From contig NZ_CP026692.1 in assembly GCF_002949795.1 (NCBI RefSeq), forward strand, positions 1,609,501-1,673,500: a DNA stretch of 64,000 nucleotides, given 5' to 3'. The position numbers were made by a program, and so were the translations under genes. Positions 1 to 8,198 of the stretch are shown in pieces. Numbering within the stretch: the first letter of the stretch is position 1; the number at the start of each line of letters is the position of its first letter. The notes beneath the pieces are model-generated. The model did no database searches, was not told where the DNA came from, and was given only the letters and a program-made list of their open reading frames with translations. Source of the stretch: Nostoc sp. 'Lobaria pulmonaria (5183) cyanobiont'. GTDB lineage: Bacteria > Cyanobacteriota > Cyanobacteriia > Cyanobacteriales > Nostocaceae.

Positions 1-225
1 GATCAAGTCCAATACACTCTTAGTTAGGACATCCCAAGTGTTAAGGTCTTTCCGGGGGAGCGCCAAAGAGCGCACATCAAAGCCAGTTTCTAATCCTGCG
101 GTTTGCGATCGCAATAGTTGACCAGTTCCATCCATTCCTGGTAAATATACCAATAACGGATACTCTGGCTGTACTCGTTTAGGAGTTAGAAAACAGGGGT
201 TTAGCTCAACTTCTGTGATAGTCAT
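1..225 (-). CDS. alpha/beta hydrolase, N-terminal 75 residues (cut by window edge)
   Basis: The frame opens with ATG at 225 and stays open to base 1, so only the first 75 residues are visible. The stretch YLPGMDGTGQLL is the oxyanion-loop region typical of the cyanobacterial alpha/beta hydrolases that resemble the hydrolase half of plant phytyl ester synthases. The nucleophile serine and the rest of the triad lie outside the window. The gene is downstream of, and on the same strand as, the acyltransferase at 390-1115. The start codon sits at the edge of a heptameric repeat that contains further ATGs, but those are out of frame. The substrate is unknown; the family assignment rests on a short segment. 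Confidence 0.6.
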   Translation of the reverse strand, partial: MTITEVELNPCFLTPKRVQPEYPLLVYLPGMDGTGQLLRSQTAGLETGFDVRSLALPRKDLNTWDVLTKSVLDLI

Positions 226-257
226 TAGTCATTAGTCATTAGTCATTAGTCATTAGT
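221..257. repeat. heptameric tandem repeat (GTCATTA units)
   Basis: Five or more consecutive copies of a 7-bp unit lie just before the hydrolase start. Such short tandemly repeated heptamers are a known feature of heterocystous cyanobacterial genomes. The same motif recurs near 55784-55805 and 55886-55912. Confidence 0.85.
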
Positions 258-389
258 CAATGGTATAAAACTTTTGGACTGCTGATTGTTGCTTTTACGA
301 GCTTCGGTATTTTTGAGCAAAAACAAAAAAGTCTCGGAACAAGCTACTGAAAGTCGTGGAGACAATCCAAAATCCCAAATCGAATCGCT

Positions 390-1115
390 TTAATAGCAAC
401 CTTGACGCAGTAAATTGCTAATTTCGCCGTGACAGTGTTCCGTCAGTTCAGCCACAACAGTTCTGGCTTGTTTGCCATGATATTTTTTATGATGTTGGGG
501 CGTAATCCAATAAGGACGACCGATTAACACTGCAACCCGACGATAAATTACCAAAGGATGCCAACCACTTTGATTAAATAAAGGTTCTGAAGGGTCGAAT
601 ACACTCAAAAGCCTTAAAGGGAAGCCATTGGTGTTTACCTCTTCTAAGGAGGCGATCGCGATCGGCAAAATAGCTAAATCCTGCACATTCGCTCGTAATG
701 CCAAATGGGCAAATCCCCGCTGAAACTCACCCACCTGGTTTGGCTGAGTAAATTTCACCATTGGTGCAGTCCCTTCTGGAAATACTCCCACCATCTGCTT
801 GGACTGCAATAGCACCTGCGACTGCAAAAAAAAGCTTTGCAGGCGGTTTTGAGTTTCTTCCAAAGGAAAACACCCCAATTGACCGATGACAATCTCCCGC
901 ATAACTGGGACTTGTCCCATGTAGTGATGGCAAGCAAAGCGAATTGGACTCGATAATGCCGCCATTAAAATCAGTGCATCCATAAAGCTGCGATGATTGC
1001 TGACTACTAAGACGCTGGCATCCTGGGGAATACGGTCTTCGTAATAGCGGAACATTTGCGTTGAGAATGCCGCCACCAAAGCGCGAGAAATCTCTAGGGG
1101 GCTATTTCCACTCAT
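390..1115 (-). CDS. 1-acyl-sn-glycerol-3-phosphate acyltransferase family protein (PlsC/LPLAT type)
   Basis: A 241-residue protein with the two diagnostic LPLAT motifs: the catalytic NHRSFMD (HX4D; His41 and Asp46) and FPEGTAP (from about residue 112), which binds the glycerol-phosphate acceptor in true PlsC enzymes. The expected reaction is transfer of an acyl group from acyl-ACP or acyl-CoA to a lysophospholipid or another alcohol. No long transmembrane helix is obvious, so it is probably peripheral at the membrane. The start is ATG at 1115. An alpha/beta hydrolase follows on the same strand after 164 bp. In plant phytyl ester synthases a hydrolase and an LPLAT domain are fused, so a role in phytyl or other wax-type ester synthesis is an alternative to phosphatidate synthesis. 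Confidence 0.85.
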   Translation of the reverse strand: MSGNSPLEISRALVAAFSTQMFRYYEDRIPQDASVLVVSNHRSFMDALILMAALSSPIRFACHHYMGQVPVMREIVIGQLGCFPLEETQNRLQSFFLQSQVLLQSKQMVGVFPEGTAPMVKFTQPNQVGEFQRGFAHLALRANVQDLAILPIAIASLEEVNTNGFPLRLLSVFDPSEPLFNQSGWHPLVIYRRVAVLIGRPYWITPQHHKKYHGKQARTVVAELTEHCHGEISNLLRQGCY

Positions 1116-1477
1116 ACCTAATCAATATATTTTCCGGTAAATATGGCAATTTGTCTTAATTTTAGTTTTACATTTCTTTACTATTGTCATGACCGTCTTA
1201 AGATAGAAATATCTAATCTCCAAAAGTAACTAGATTTTCTGGGTTCTCAATTATGTATTCTTGAACACAAGAATATCTAATAGAAACTATTCAAAAAAAT
1301 TATGATTAGTTAATTTCCATTTTTTAGGTAAAAATGAGTTTAATTGATGCATATTACCAAATAATTTTTCACCTAATAAATTTGCTATGATGAAGACTTT
1401 ATTGGAAAAAATAGGAGTTATATTGTATAATTGCGTGGTTTTGCCGCCAAAAGCTAATAAGTTAATTTTTATTTTGC
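1116..1477. other. intergenic region upstream of metG
   Basis: AT-rich 362-bp spacer between the divergent acyltransferase and metG genes. It must hold both promoters, but no clear -35/-10 pair, operator or structured leader could be picked out. A minus-strand frame through it has no recognisable protein character. Confidence 0.5.
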
Positions 1478-3082
1478 ATGAATCTAGTGAATAAAACAGA
1501 ATTGACATTTGCGCTGACTACACCCTTATATTATGTAAACGATGTCCCTCATATAGGCAGTGCTTATACGACGATCGCAGCCGACGTAGTAGCACGATTT
1601 CACAGGTTACTAGGGCATCGGGTATTACTAATTACAGGTACAGATGAACATGGGCAAAAAATTCAGCGCTCAGCAGAAAGTTTAGGGAAAGCACCACAAG
1701 AGTTTTGCGATGAAATTGTCCCTAGTTTCATGAGTTTATGGCAATTATTAGACATTCAATACGATCGCTTTAGTCGGACTACTGCACCTCGTCATGAAGC
1801 GATCGTTAAAGAATTCTTTGAGCGAGTCTGGGAATCTGGTGATATCTACCAAGGACAACAACAAGGATGGTACTGCGTATCCTGCGAAGAATTCAAAGAA
1901 GAACGGGATCTGCTAGAAGGACACCGTTGCCCAATTCATACTAATAAAGAAGTGGAGTGGCGAGACGAACAAAACTATTTTTTCCGCTTATCCAAATATC
2001 AAACTAAGCTGACAGAATTTTATCAATCTAAACCGGATTTTATTCAACCAGAAAGTCGGCGCAACGAAGTTCTCAGCTTTGTCAATCAAGGACTGCAAGA
2101 CTTTTCCATTTCACGAGTGAATTTAGATTGGGGTTTTCCCGTACCAGTCGATCCTAAGCACACCCTCTATGTCTGGTTTGATGCGCTGCTAGGTTATGTC
2201 ACAGCATTACTTGAACCAGATGCAGAACCAACTTTAGCAAATGCTTTAGAAACATGGTGGCCGATGAATCTGCACCTAATTGGTAAAGATATTCTGCGCT
2301 TTCATGCAGTTTACTGGCCAGCAATGCTGTTATCAGCTGGCTTACCCTTGCCAGAGAGAGTATTTGGGCATGGCTTTTTGACTAAAGATGGTCTAAAGAT
2401 GGGCAAAAGTCTGGGTAACACCCTTGATCCTGTGGCATTAGTTAAGAGCTATGGTAGTGATGCCGTTCGTTATTACTTCCTTAAGGAAATCGAATTTGGC
2501 AAGGATGGAGATTTTAATGAAGTTAGGTTCATTAATTCTCTGAATGCAGATTTAGCAGATAAATTAGGCAATTTGCTCAATCGCACTTTGAGCATGGTGA
2601 AAAAATACTGTGCTGAGAATAAAGTACCATCAATCGGCAATGAAGCGATTCCTGACGAAAATCCTTTGAAAGCCATTGGTTTACGTCTAGGGGAACAGGT
2701 GAAACAAGCATACCAGGAGCTAGCTTTCAGTCAAGCCTGTGAGGCTATTCTTTCACTGGTGCAAGTCAGTAATAAATTTATTGATGAACAAGCTCCTTGG
2801 TCATTATATAAACAGGGACAGCAGGAGTCGGTGGAAAAGGTTCTCTACGCAGTTCTAGAATCAGTTAGACTAGCAGCTTATCTGCTATCCCCAATTATTC
2901 CGAACATTAGTAGCGATATTTATCAGCAGCTAGGCTTCAGAATAAATTTTAACGATCAAAAACAAAGTTCAGTTACCGCTCCTTTTGCTATCCATGCTAA
3001 ATGGGGGCTACTATCGAGCAAACAACAGTTGGGTACACCCCAACCGATTTTTAAGCGAATAGAATCCCCGAAAAACGATTAG
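1478..3082 (+). CDS. metG: methionine--tRNA ligase
   Basis: Class I aminoacyl-tRNA synthetase of 534 residues that charges tRNA-Met in the cytoplasm. The HIGH-type signature is at residues 25-28 (PHIGSAY) and the KMSKS loop is the variant KMGKS at 307-311. The connective-peptide zinc knuckle is visible as Cys133, Cys136, Cys151 and His154, a single knuckle. The alpha-helical anticodon-binding domain fills the last third. The C-terminal EMAP-like tRNA-binding domain of longer bacterial MetRS is absent, consistent with about 530 residues. ATG at 1478 is the only start that leaves the whole Rossmann beginning (LTTPLYYVND) intact. The gene stands alone, with the NYN-lptC pair following after 160 bp. 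Confidence 0.97.
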   Translation: MNLVNKTELTFALTTPLYYVNDVPHIGSAYTTIAADVVARFHRLLGHRVLLITGTDEHGQKIQRSAESLGKAPQEFCDEIVPSFMSLWQLLDIQYDRFSRTTAPRHEAIVKEFFERVWESGDIYQGQQQGWYCVSCEEFKEERDLLEGHRCPIHTNKEVEWRDEQNYFFRLSKYQTKLTEFYQSKPDFIQPESRRNEVLSFVNQGLQDFSISRVNLDWGFPVPVDPKHTLYVWFDALLGYVTALLEPDAEPTLANALETWWPMNLHLIGKDILRFHAVYWPAMLLSAGLPLPERVFGHGFLTKDGLKMGKSLGNTLDPVALVKSYGSDAVRYYFLKEIEFGKDGDFNEVRFINSLNADLADKLGNLLNRTLSMVKKYCAENKVPSIGNEAIPDENPLKAIGLRLGEQVKQAYQELAFSQACEAILSLVQVSNKFIDEQAPWSLYKQGQQESVEKVLYAVLESVRLAAYLLSPIIPNISSDIYQQLGFRINFNDQKQSSVTAPFAIHAKWGLLSSKQQLGTPQPIFKRIESPKND

Positions 3083-3245
3083 TCCTTATCAAACTCTGAT
3101 TTTGTTCAATTTTTTATTTTCTCACAAAATTTATCGTGGCTGAATTTAAATTAGCCGCAGAACATTATCATAAGCCGCTGTGACTAGCATCTAAAAGTTG
3201 GTAATTTGTATCAAAAATAACAGGGATAAAAATTGAGGTATCACA

Positions 3246-3878
3246 ATGATGTTGAATAATTTGGAAAACGATTCAATATTTACGCCAGAACAAGTTTTGG
3301 AGAATCGGGGTAGGGTCGCCATATTTATTGATGGCTCAAATTTATTTTACGCTGCACTGCAACTAGGGATTGAAATTGATTACACGAAGTTATTATGTCG
3401 ATTAACAGGAGGTTCTAGATTACTCCGTTCTTTTTTCTACACTGGTGTAGATCGGACAAACGAGAAGCAACAGGGGTTTCTGCTGTGGATGCGTCGCAAT
3501 GGCTATCGAGTCATTGCTAAAGATTTAGTCCAACTACCAGATGGCTCTAAAAAAGCTAACCTGGATGTAGAAATAGCAGTAGACATGATGGCACTAGTAG
3601 ATTCTTATGATACCGCAGTTTTAGTTAGCGGTGATGGGGATTTGGCTTATGCGGTAAATTCAGTTAGCTATCGTGGCGTGCGGGTAGAAGTTGTGAGCTT
3701 GCGTTCGATGACCAGCGACAGCTTAATTAATGTGAGCGATCGCTACATTGATTTAGAAGCTATCAAAGAAGATATTCAAAAAACCCCTCGCCAAAGCTAT
3801 CCATACCGACCGTTATCTGGTATCGGTTTTTTGGAAGACCCCAGAACTAGTGACGGACACCTAGAAATCCAAGAATAA
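3246..3878 (+). CDS. NYN domain-containing protein (LabA/DUF88 family)
   Basis: A 210-residue protein with a PIN-like NYN nuclease fold. Acidic residues typical of the active site are visible: Asp29 in VAIFIDGSN, an aspartate in KANLDVEIAVDMMAL and the aspartates in VSGDGDLAYAV. Family members bind or cut RNA. LabA, a cyanobacterial member in Synechococcus, acts in circadian output, so a regulatory role is possible but is not shown here. The start is ATG-ATG at 3246/3249. Its stop codon overlaps the lptC start by one base (TAATG), which implies translational coupling. The last 30 residues are low in predicted structure. Confidence 0.85.
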   Translation: MMLNNLENDSIFTPEQVLENRGRVAIFIDGSNLFYAALQLGIEIDYTKLLCRLTGGSRLLRSFFYTGVDRTNEKQQGFLLWMRRNGYRVIAKDLVQLPDGSKKANLDVEIAVDMMALVDSYDTAVLVSGDGDLAYAVNSVSYRGVRVEVVSLRSMTSDSLINVSDRYIDLEAIKEDIQKTPRQSYPYRPLSGIGFLEDPRTSDGHLEIQE

Positions 3879-5077
3879 TGGCGTATCAATTTCATAAAAG
3901 AGGGAGATGGGGAAAGAGAAAAATTCAAAATTTCTCCTCCACTCCCTCGTTTCTTATTTTACTTTTATTAATATTTGGTTTAGTCGGCTGCGGGGGCAAA
4001 TCCCCGCCAGCTTCCCAACAAAATACTGCGGCTTCATCTAATCCAGATAGCAATTTGACTTTCTTTGATGTCACCCTAGAACAAGCAGATGAAGTGGGAA
4101 GACCAATTTGGAAAGTCAGGGCTAAAACCGCAAAATATACTAAAGAAAAACAAATTGGTCAGGCTGAAAGTCCTTATGGTGAACTATATCAAGATGGCAA
4201 AGTTGTTTATCAAATCAAGGCAGATGTAGCAGACATTGAACAAGATGGGAAACAGTTGTTTCTAAAAGGTAAGATATTTGCCATAGATCCTAGTAATGGG
4301 ATTGTGTTGCAAGGTAATGAATTAGAATGGCGTCCTAAAGAAGATTTGTTGATTGTTCGTAACAAGATTAACGGTACCCATAAAAAACTACAAGCAGTAG
4401 CACAGGAGGTGCGAGTTAAAACCCGCGAACAGCGGATGGAATTTTCTGGAGGAGTAGTAGCAAATTCTATCGATCCCCAGATGCAAGTGAGAACTGAACA
4501 TTTAATCTGGAATATTAAAGAAGAAAAACTGATTGGCGATCGCCCCATAGAAATTGATCGCTATAAAGATAATAAAATTAGCGATCGCGGTAAGGGAAAT
4601 TCTGCCGAAGTCAACTTAAAAACAAAAATTGCCATTGTCCAAAAAAATGCTCAACTAGAATTACTAGATCCACCACTGCAAATAGCTAGTAACTCTATGA
4701 CCTGGAACATGAACGCAGAAACTGTCACCACAAACTCGCCAACGCGAATGTTCCAGCGTGCCGAAAACGTTACAGTGACAGCTAACCAAGGTGAAATGAA
4801 AATACCACAAAAAACCGTTTATTTAACAGGTAACGTTAACGCCGTTGGTCAGCGTCGCCAGTCTCTAAGATCCAATACACTAACTTGGTATTTAGACAAT
4901 AAATTAGTTGAAGCTCAGGGAAATGTTGTTTATCGACAAATTGACCCACCATTAAATTTTGTGGGTGAAACAGCAGTTGGTAATCTGCAAACAGAAAATA
5001 TTCTTGTCAAAGGTGGCAGTTCTAGCGGTAGGGTAGTAACGGAGATTATTCCTCAAGAAAAAGCCAATCGTCAGTAG
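3878..5077 (+). CDS. lptC: LPS export ABC transporter periplasmic protein LptC
   Basis: A 399-residue, cyanobacterial-size LptC, twice the length of the enterobacterial protein. Residues 24-38 form a hydrophobic stretch ending in LVGC, a lipobox with Cys38, so it is probably a lipoprotein or membrane-anchored. The rest is rich in beta strands with the repeated pattern of the OstA/LptC jellyroll (for example LFLKGKIFAIDP, RMEFSGGVV, KTVYLTGNVNAVG), suggesting two or more LptC/OstA-like units. It should carry lipopolysaccharide from the LptBFG transporter across the periplasm. The start ATG overlaps the stop of the NYN gene. Confidence 0.85.
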   Translation: MAYQFHKRGRWGKRKIQNFSSTPSFLILLLLIFGLVGCGGKSPPASQQNTAASSNPDSNLTFFDVTLEQADEVGRPIWKVRAKTAKYTKEKQIGQAESPYGELYQDGKVVYQIKADVADIEQDGKQLFLKGKIFAIDPSNGIVLQGNELEWRPKEDLLIVRNKINGTHKKLQAVAQEVRVKTREQRMEFSGGVVANSIDPQMQVRTEHLIWNIKEEKLIGDRPIEIDRYKDNKISDRGKGNSAEVNLKTKIAIVQKNAQLELLDPPLQIASNSMTWNMNAETVTTNSPTRMFQRAENVTVTANQGEMKIPQKTVYLTGNVNAVGQRRQSLRSNTLTWYLDNKLVEAQGNVVYRQIDPPLNFVGETAVGNLQTENILVKGGSSSGRVVTEIIPQEKANRQ

Positions 5078-5289
5078 TAAAGTTAGGGGGAGTGGGGGGA
5101 TGAGGGAGTCTTTAAACTAGAGAAATGAGTCTTTGATACTCGTGAATGAGTATTTTAACTTCATTAATAAGTCTCTAAACTAAATGAATGAAATTCTAAC
5201 CCTTCCTTATTCCCGACTCCCCACTCATAAATTTTGGGTTGGTCGAGTACTAGACTAGGATTTTAGTAATACAAGTCTTTTGATAGCCC

Positions 5290-5691
5290 ATGAATGGATC
5301 AAACCGATTAGGTAAGGAATCCTTGCCAACATCCCAGCAAGTAGAACATTCCCACCATCACGATACAGACCACGAGCATACAGATCCTACTCATGGAACT
5401 GGAGAGTCAGCTCATCCTCATATCCATAGCGAAGAGTCTTTACGGCGAATTGTCAATCGATTATCGCGTATAGAAGGACATGTTCGAGGTATTAAGTCAA
5501 TGGTGCAGCAAAGTAGCCCTTGTCCTGATGTTCTACTGCAAATTGCCGCAGTCCGGGGCGCATTGGATCGGGTAGCGCGAATTGTTTTGGATGAACATTT
5601 GACTGAGTGTATTGGTAGAGCCGCACAAGAGGGTAATATTGACGTTGAAATTAAACAGTTAAAGGCTGCTTTAGATCGATTTTTACCTTAA
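5290..5691 (+). CDS. metal-sensing transcriptional repressor, CsoR/RcnR family, InrS-like
   Basis: A 133-residue all-helical CsoR/RcnR (DUF156) regulator; IVNRLSRIEGHVRGI is the DNA-binding helix signature. The ligand fingerprint can be read directly: His46, Cys78, His103 and Cys107. The spacing (32, 25 and 4 residues) equals that of the nickel sensor InrS of Synechocystis (H21-C53-H78-C82). The N-terminus adds a histidine-rich tail of about 45 residues (HSHHHDTDHEH and later HPHIH). By family, the apo-form represses and the metal releases DNA. No exporter gene adjoins it in this window. Nickel or copper are both possible effectors; nickel is favoured by the four-ligand match. Confidence 0.88.
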   Translation: MNGSNRLGKESLPTSQQVEHSHHHDTDHEHTDPTHGTGESAHPHIHSEESLRRIVNRLSRIEGHVRGIKSMVQQSSPCPDVLLQIAAVRGALDRVARIVLDEHLTECIGRAAQEGNIDVEIKQLKAALDRFLP

Positions 5692-5711
5692 AAATTAGAA
5701 AAATAATGTAA

Positions 5712-5842
5712 AATGCATTTGCCAAATTGCTGATGCACTAGCAGCGATACATCAAAATTTAATAGTGCATTGTGATATTCACTCTAGCAACATCAGATTG
5801 CGAACTGGTAGACAACCTATTTTTATAAACTTTCTTTTGTTC
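5712..5842 (+). pseudogene. remnant of a serine/threonine protein kinase catalytic loop
   Basis: Reading in one frame gives IADALAAIHQNLIVHCDIH followed by SSNIRLRTGRQPIFINF. This matches the kinase helix before the catalytic loop, then the loop itself as HCDxxxxN (HRDxxxxN in most kinases), then the strand before DFG. The DFG motif is missing: the frame runs on into unrelated residues. No start codon, N-lobe or C-lobe flanks it. It is most likely a decayed fragment of the cyanobacterial kinases that use HCDIHPxNI-type loops. It lies between the metal sensor and menH. Confidence 0.6.
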
Positions 5843-5923
5843 ACTTTTTCTAGGAGTGAAGGAGGTAAAAGCTTCTTTTATAAAATAATATGTTGTGCAA
5901 TTACGATGGTTTTTAGCTAGACT

Positions 5924-6742
5924 ATGATTCTAAAAAATTATCAATTTCATTATTCTTTAACTGGCAGTTTAGATAAACCACTAATTCTGTTTTTGCATGG
6001 CTTCATGGGTAACATTGATGAATTTAATGAAGCTATAAAATTACTAGTTAACGAATTTTCTTATTTAACACTTGATCTTCCAGGACACGGCAAAACTCAA
6101 GTTTTGGGTGAGGAGGAATACTATACAATAGCAAACACTGCTCATGCTTTAATCAACTTACTGGATGAGTTAAAAATTGCTAAATGCTTTTTAGTTGGTT
6201 ATTCAATGGGTGGTAGATTGGCTTTATACCTAACCCTGCATTTTCCAGAACGTTTTCATAAAGTTGTGCTTGAGTCAGCTTCTCCAGGTTTACCAACAGC
6301 AGCAGAACAATTAGAACGGATTAAAATTGATACACAAATAGGTAGAAAATTAACAAAAATCTGGAAAAAAAGTGATTATACTGCTTTTCTATCAAATTGG
6401 TATAATCAACCGATTTTTGGTTATATAAAAAGTCACCCTGAATACGATCGCATGGTAGAAAGTCGGTTGCAAAATAATCCACAGGAATTAGATAAATCAC
6501 TGCGCTTTATCGGTACTGGATGTCAACCTTCTTTATGGGAAAAGCTACAATGCAATACAACTCCCATGCTTTTACTAGTCGGTGAATACGATCAAAAATT
6601 TATATCTATTAATACAGAAATGGCTAAAATATGTGAATTTGCTCAGATAAAAATAATTAGTAATGCTGGACACAATATCCACTTTGAAAATACCTTGGCA
6701 TTTGTGGATAATATCAAAAGTTTTTTGTCCGCAGCAAATTAA
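5924..6742 (+). CDS. menH: 2-succinyl-6-hydroxy-2,4-cyclohexadiene-1-carboxylate synthase
   Basis: A 272-residue alpha/beta hydrolase with the MenH hallmarks FLHGFMG, DLPGHG and GYSMGGRLAL (nucleophile serine in GYSMG); the aspartate in VGEYDQKF and the histidine in AGHNIHFEN complete the triad. In cyanobacteria MenH removes pyruvate in the synthesis of phylloquinone, the A1 acceptor of photosystem I, in the cytoplasm. No other men gene is nearby. It converges with the lysozyme-like gene, with only 17 bp between the stops. The assignment rests on motif pattern; a related hydrolase of different specificity cannot be excluded. Confidence 0.8.
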   Translation: MILKNYQFHYSLTGSLDKPLILFLHGFMGNIDEFNEAIKLLVNEFSYLTLDLPGHGKTQVLGEEEYYTIANTAHALINLLDELKIAKCFLVGYSMGGRLALYLTLHFPERFHKVVLESASPGLPTAAEQLERIKIDTQIGRKLTKIWKKSDYTAFLSNWYNQPIFGYIKSHPEYDRMVESRLQNNPQELDKSLRFIGTGCQPSLWEKLQCNTTPMLLLVGEYDQKFISINTEMAKICEFAQIKIISNAGHNIHFENTLAFVDNIKSFLSAAN

Positions 6743-6759
6743 AAATTAAGATAACCTCA

Positions 6760-7473
6760 CTACTTCTTTACTGCCTTACTAGAAGGAGTTGGGGATGGTG
6801 GCAAATTCGGGGCTGTTGGTTGTTTAGCTGCGGTCAATTCTTCTTGCAACATTTTTTGATAAACCTTAGGCAAAGAGTTACTAACAGAATTAGTTTCTAT
6901 GCCATATCCCAAACTTGTCCAAGTGGGAGATAGTCGCCGCAAAACATCATTTAACTTTCCCTGACGCAACAGTTGCGAAATATCAGCTCCCCAAACATTA
7001 GAATCATTTAACCAACGGTAAACTACTACATCTTGATATTCTGCTTCAAAACTATAAGCAGTCCAAAACATCATCCGCATCGGCTTTGGGTGATAACGAG
7101 GGGCTAAACGATACCAAGTAATGTTGATAATTTGATATCTGCCAGCAGCGGTAGAACAATTACCTATGTTGGGGCCTGTAATAATTGTGACGCATATCTC
7201 AGGATGTCGGCTGAGGTCGTTGACTTGCTGTCCCCCATACAACAGCGAATAGGGACGGTTTCCACTAGCCTCACTTGCCGAGATAGTTCGCATTAAAGCG
7301 CGGATGTAGGGATCGCCCTGTTTCATGACCAAAGGCGGCTGTTTACTTTCAAAGATGGGATCGGAAGGCGATCGCAAGTCTCCAATATACCATTGCAATA
7401 AATACACAAAACCGAGAAGCGCGGCTATTGGGCCAATAAGTTTTTCAACACCTTTGAATTCAAAGCCTTTCAG
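6760..7473 (-). CDS. membrane-anchored lysozyme-like glycoside hydrolase (phage lambda lysozyme family)
   Basis: The core ISASEASGNRPYSLLYGG plus TAAGRYQI is characteristic of lambda-endolysin-like muramidases (COG4678), with the glutamate of SASEASG as the expected catalytic acid. The first conventional start, GTG at 7407, falls inside a hydrophobic segment (GPIAALLGFVYLLQWY). Upstream the frame is open to a TGA, contains no ATG, GTG or TTG, and has a strong Shine-Dalgarno AAGGAG (7481-7486) seven bases before a CTG at 7471-7473. I therefore place the start at this CTG, giving 237 residues with an N-terminal transmembrane anchor. The C-terminus is Pro/Ser-rich. It probably cleaves or remodels peptidoglycan from the membrane surface. 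Confidence 0.75.
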   Translation of the reverse strand: MKGFEFKGVEKLIGPIAALLGFVYLLQWYIGDLRSPSDPIFESKQPPLVMKQGDPYIRALMRTISASEASGNRPYSLLYGGQQVNDLSRHPEICVTIITGPNIGNCSTAAGRYQIINITWYRLAPRYHPKPMRMMFWTAYSFEAEYQDVVVYRWLNDSNVWGADISQLLRQGKLNDVLRRLSPTWTSLGYGIETNSVSNSLPKVYQKMLQEELTAAKQPTAPNLPPSPTPSSKAVKK

Positions 7474-7480
7474 AGTCTGA

Positions 7481-7486
7481 CTCCTT
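7481..7486 (-). promoter_or_regulatory. ribosome binding site supporting a CTG start for the lysozyme-like gene
   Basis: On the minus strand AAGGAG is followed after 7 nt by CTG AAA GGC. No other start codon is within range, and the encoded extension completes a transmembrane helix that the GTG at 7407 would cut in half. Confidence 0.5.
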
Positions 7487-7641
7487 CAAATTCACTCTTT
7501 TTACTAACAAAAATCATCGACGAACTGATTTCAGTAAAGTTCACACCTGATTGTTAGTTATTATTTCCGATTTGCTCATTTTTTTAGGAATTAGCAAAAA
7601 AGAGTATAAATACAGGAGTTTGTAAGTAACTGAGGTACAAA

Positions 7642-7794
7642 ATGCAGGACTCACACATCAAATATAAAGAGTTTCTACCTCCTGCCTCAAAACCCGTAGC
7701 TTTGTACTTCATCCAAAAGAAAACTAATGTCAGTATAGCAAGCAAGATACTCACAAAAATCTTGTCTAAATATAAATTTAATTACTTTTGGTAG
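7642..7794 (+). CDS. possible small protein of 50 residues
   Basis: ATG at 7642 has a GAGG ribosome-binding-like motif six bases upstream and the frame runs to TAG at 7792-7794. The product is basic, without a clear membrane segment or motif. No homology is recognised; it could be chance. Its only support is the ribosome binding site. Confidence 0.2.
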   Translation: MQDSHIKYKEFLPPASKPVALYFIQKKTNVSIASKILTKILSKYKFNYFW

Positions 7795-7881
7795 CATATA
7801 ATCTCAGTAATAATTACTTCTTTGCTCAAATCGGGCGAGAAGTTGATACAACCTGATTGCAAAGGTTTTGATTTAAGTTAA

Positions 7882-8088
7882 CACCAACGCACATCTGTAA
7901 TCCCCTATAAAAGGTCTTTATTACGACCGATTGAGAACTGCGATCGGGGAGATTGGGTAATTAATCAGTCTGTTTATCTAGCTGCGCATCGACTTCGTAT
8001 CTTAAAATACCAGGAATTTTCTGAAGACACTGTAGATAACAAATGTTACTCTGGTCTAGTTAAAAACCAAGAGGCAGATAGCCTTTAG
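7882..8088 (+). pseudogene. start-less open stretch, possible gene remnant
   Basis: Sixty-eight codons open between TAA at 7879-7881 and TAG at 8086-8088, without an ATG or GTG near the beginning. The composition is protein-like (DRGDWVINQSVYLAAHRL, EFSEDTVDNKCYSGLV), unlike the surrounding AT-rich spacer. It may be the 3' end of a gene whose beginning has been lost. No family is recognised. Confidence 0.25.
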
Positions 8089-8198
8089 CAATATTGAATC
8101 TGCTTTGTGTTTTTACACAATAGTCATAGTCATGGGCACAATATTCAAGTAGCTTGAAATATGAAAATCACTCGTATTCACCACCAGTTTGAAAAACT

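Larger units (their letters stand above)
7474..8198. other. intergenic region with two doubtful reading frames
   Basis: About 720 bp between the lysozyme-like gene and the HpsJ-like gene. It contains a 50-codon ORF at 7642-7794 preceded by GAGG at a 6-nt spacing, and a 68-codon open stretch at 7882-8088 that lacks a start codon but reads like the end of a protein (contains RGDWVINQSVYLAAHRLR). Neither matches a family I know. A 20-codon frame starting at 8161 overlaps the HpsJ-like start. No RNA gene is recognised. Confidence 0.4.

Noticed and set aside
221-257. Heptamer arrays as a CRISPR-like array
   Set aside because: The units are 7 bp and contiguous, without spacers or 25-40-bp repeats, and no cas genes are present.
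1287-1508. 73-codon minus-strand frame overlapping the metG start
   Set aside because: It overlaps the start of metG, has Phe/Asn/Lys-rich composition typical of AT-rich spacer, and no ribosome binding site.
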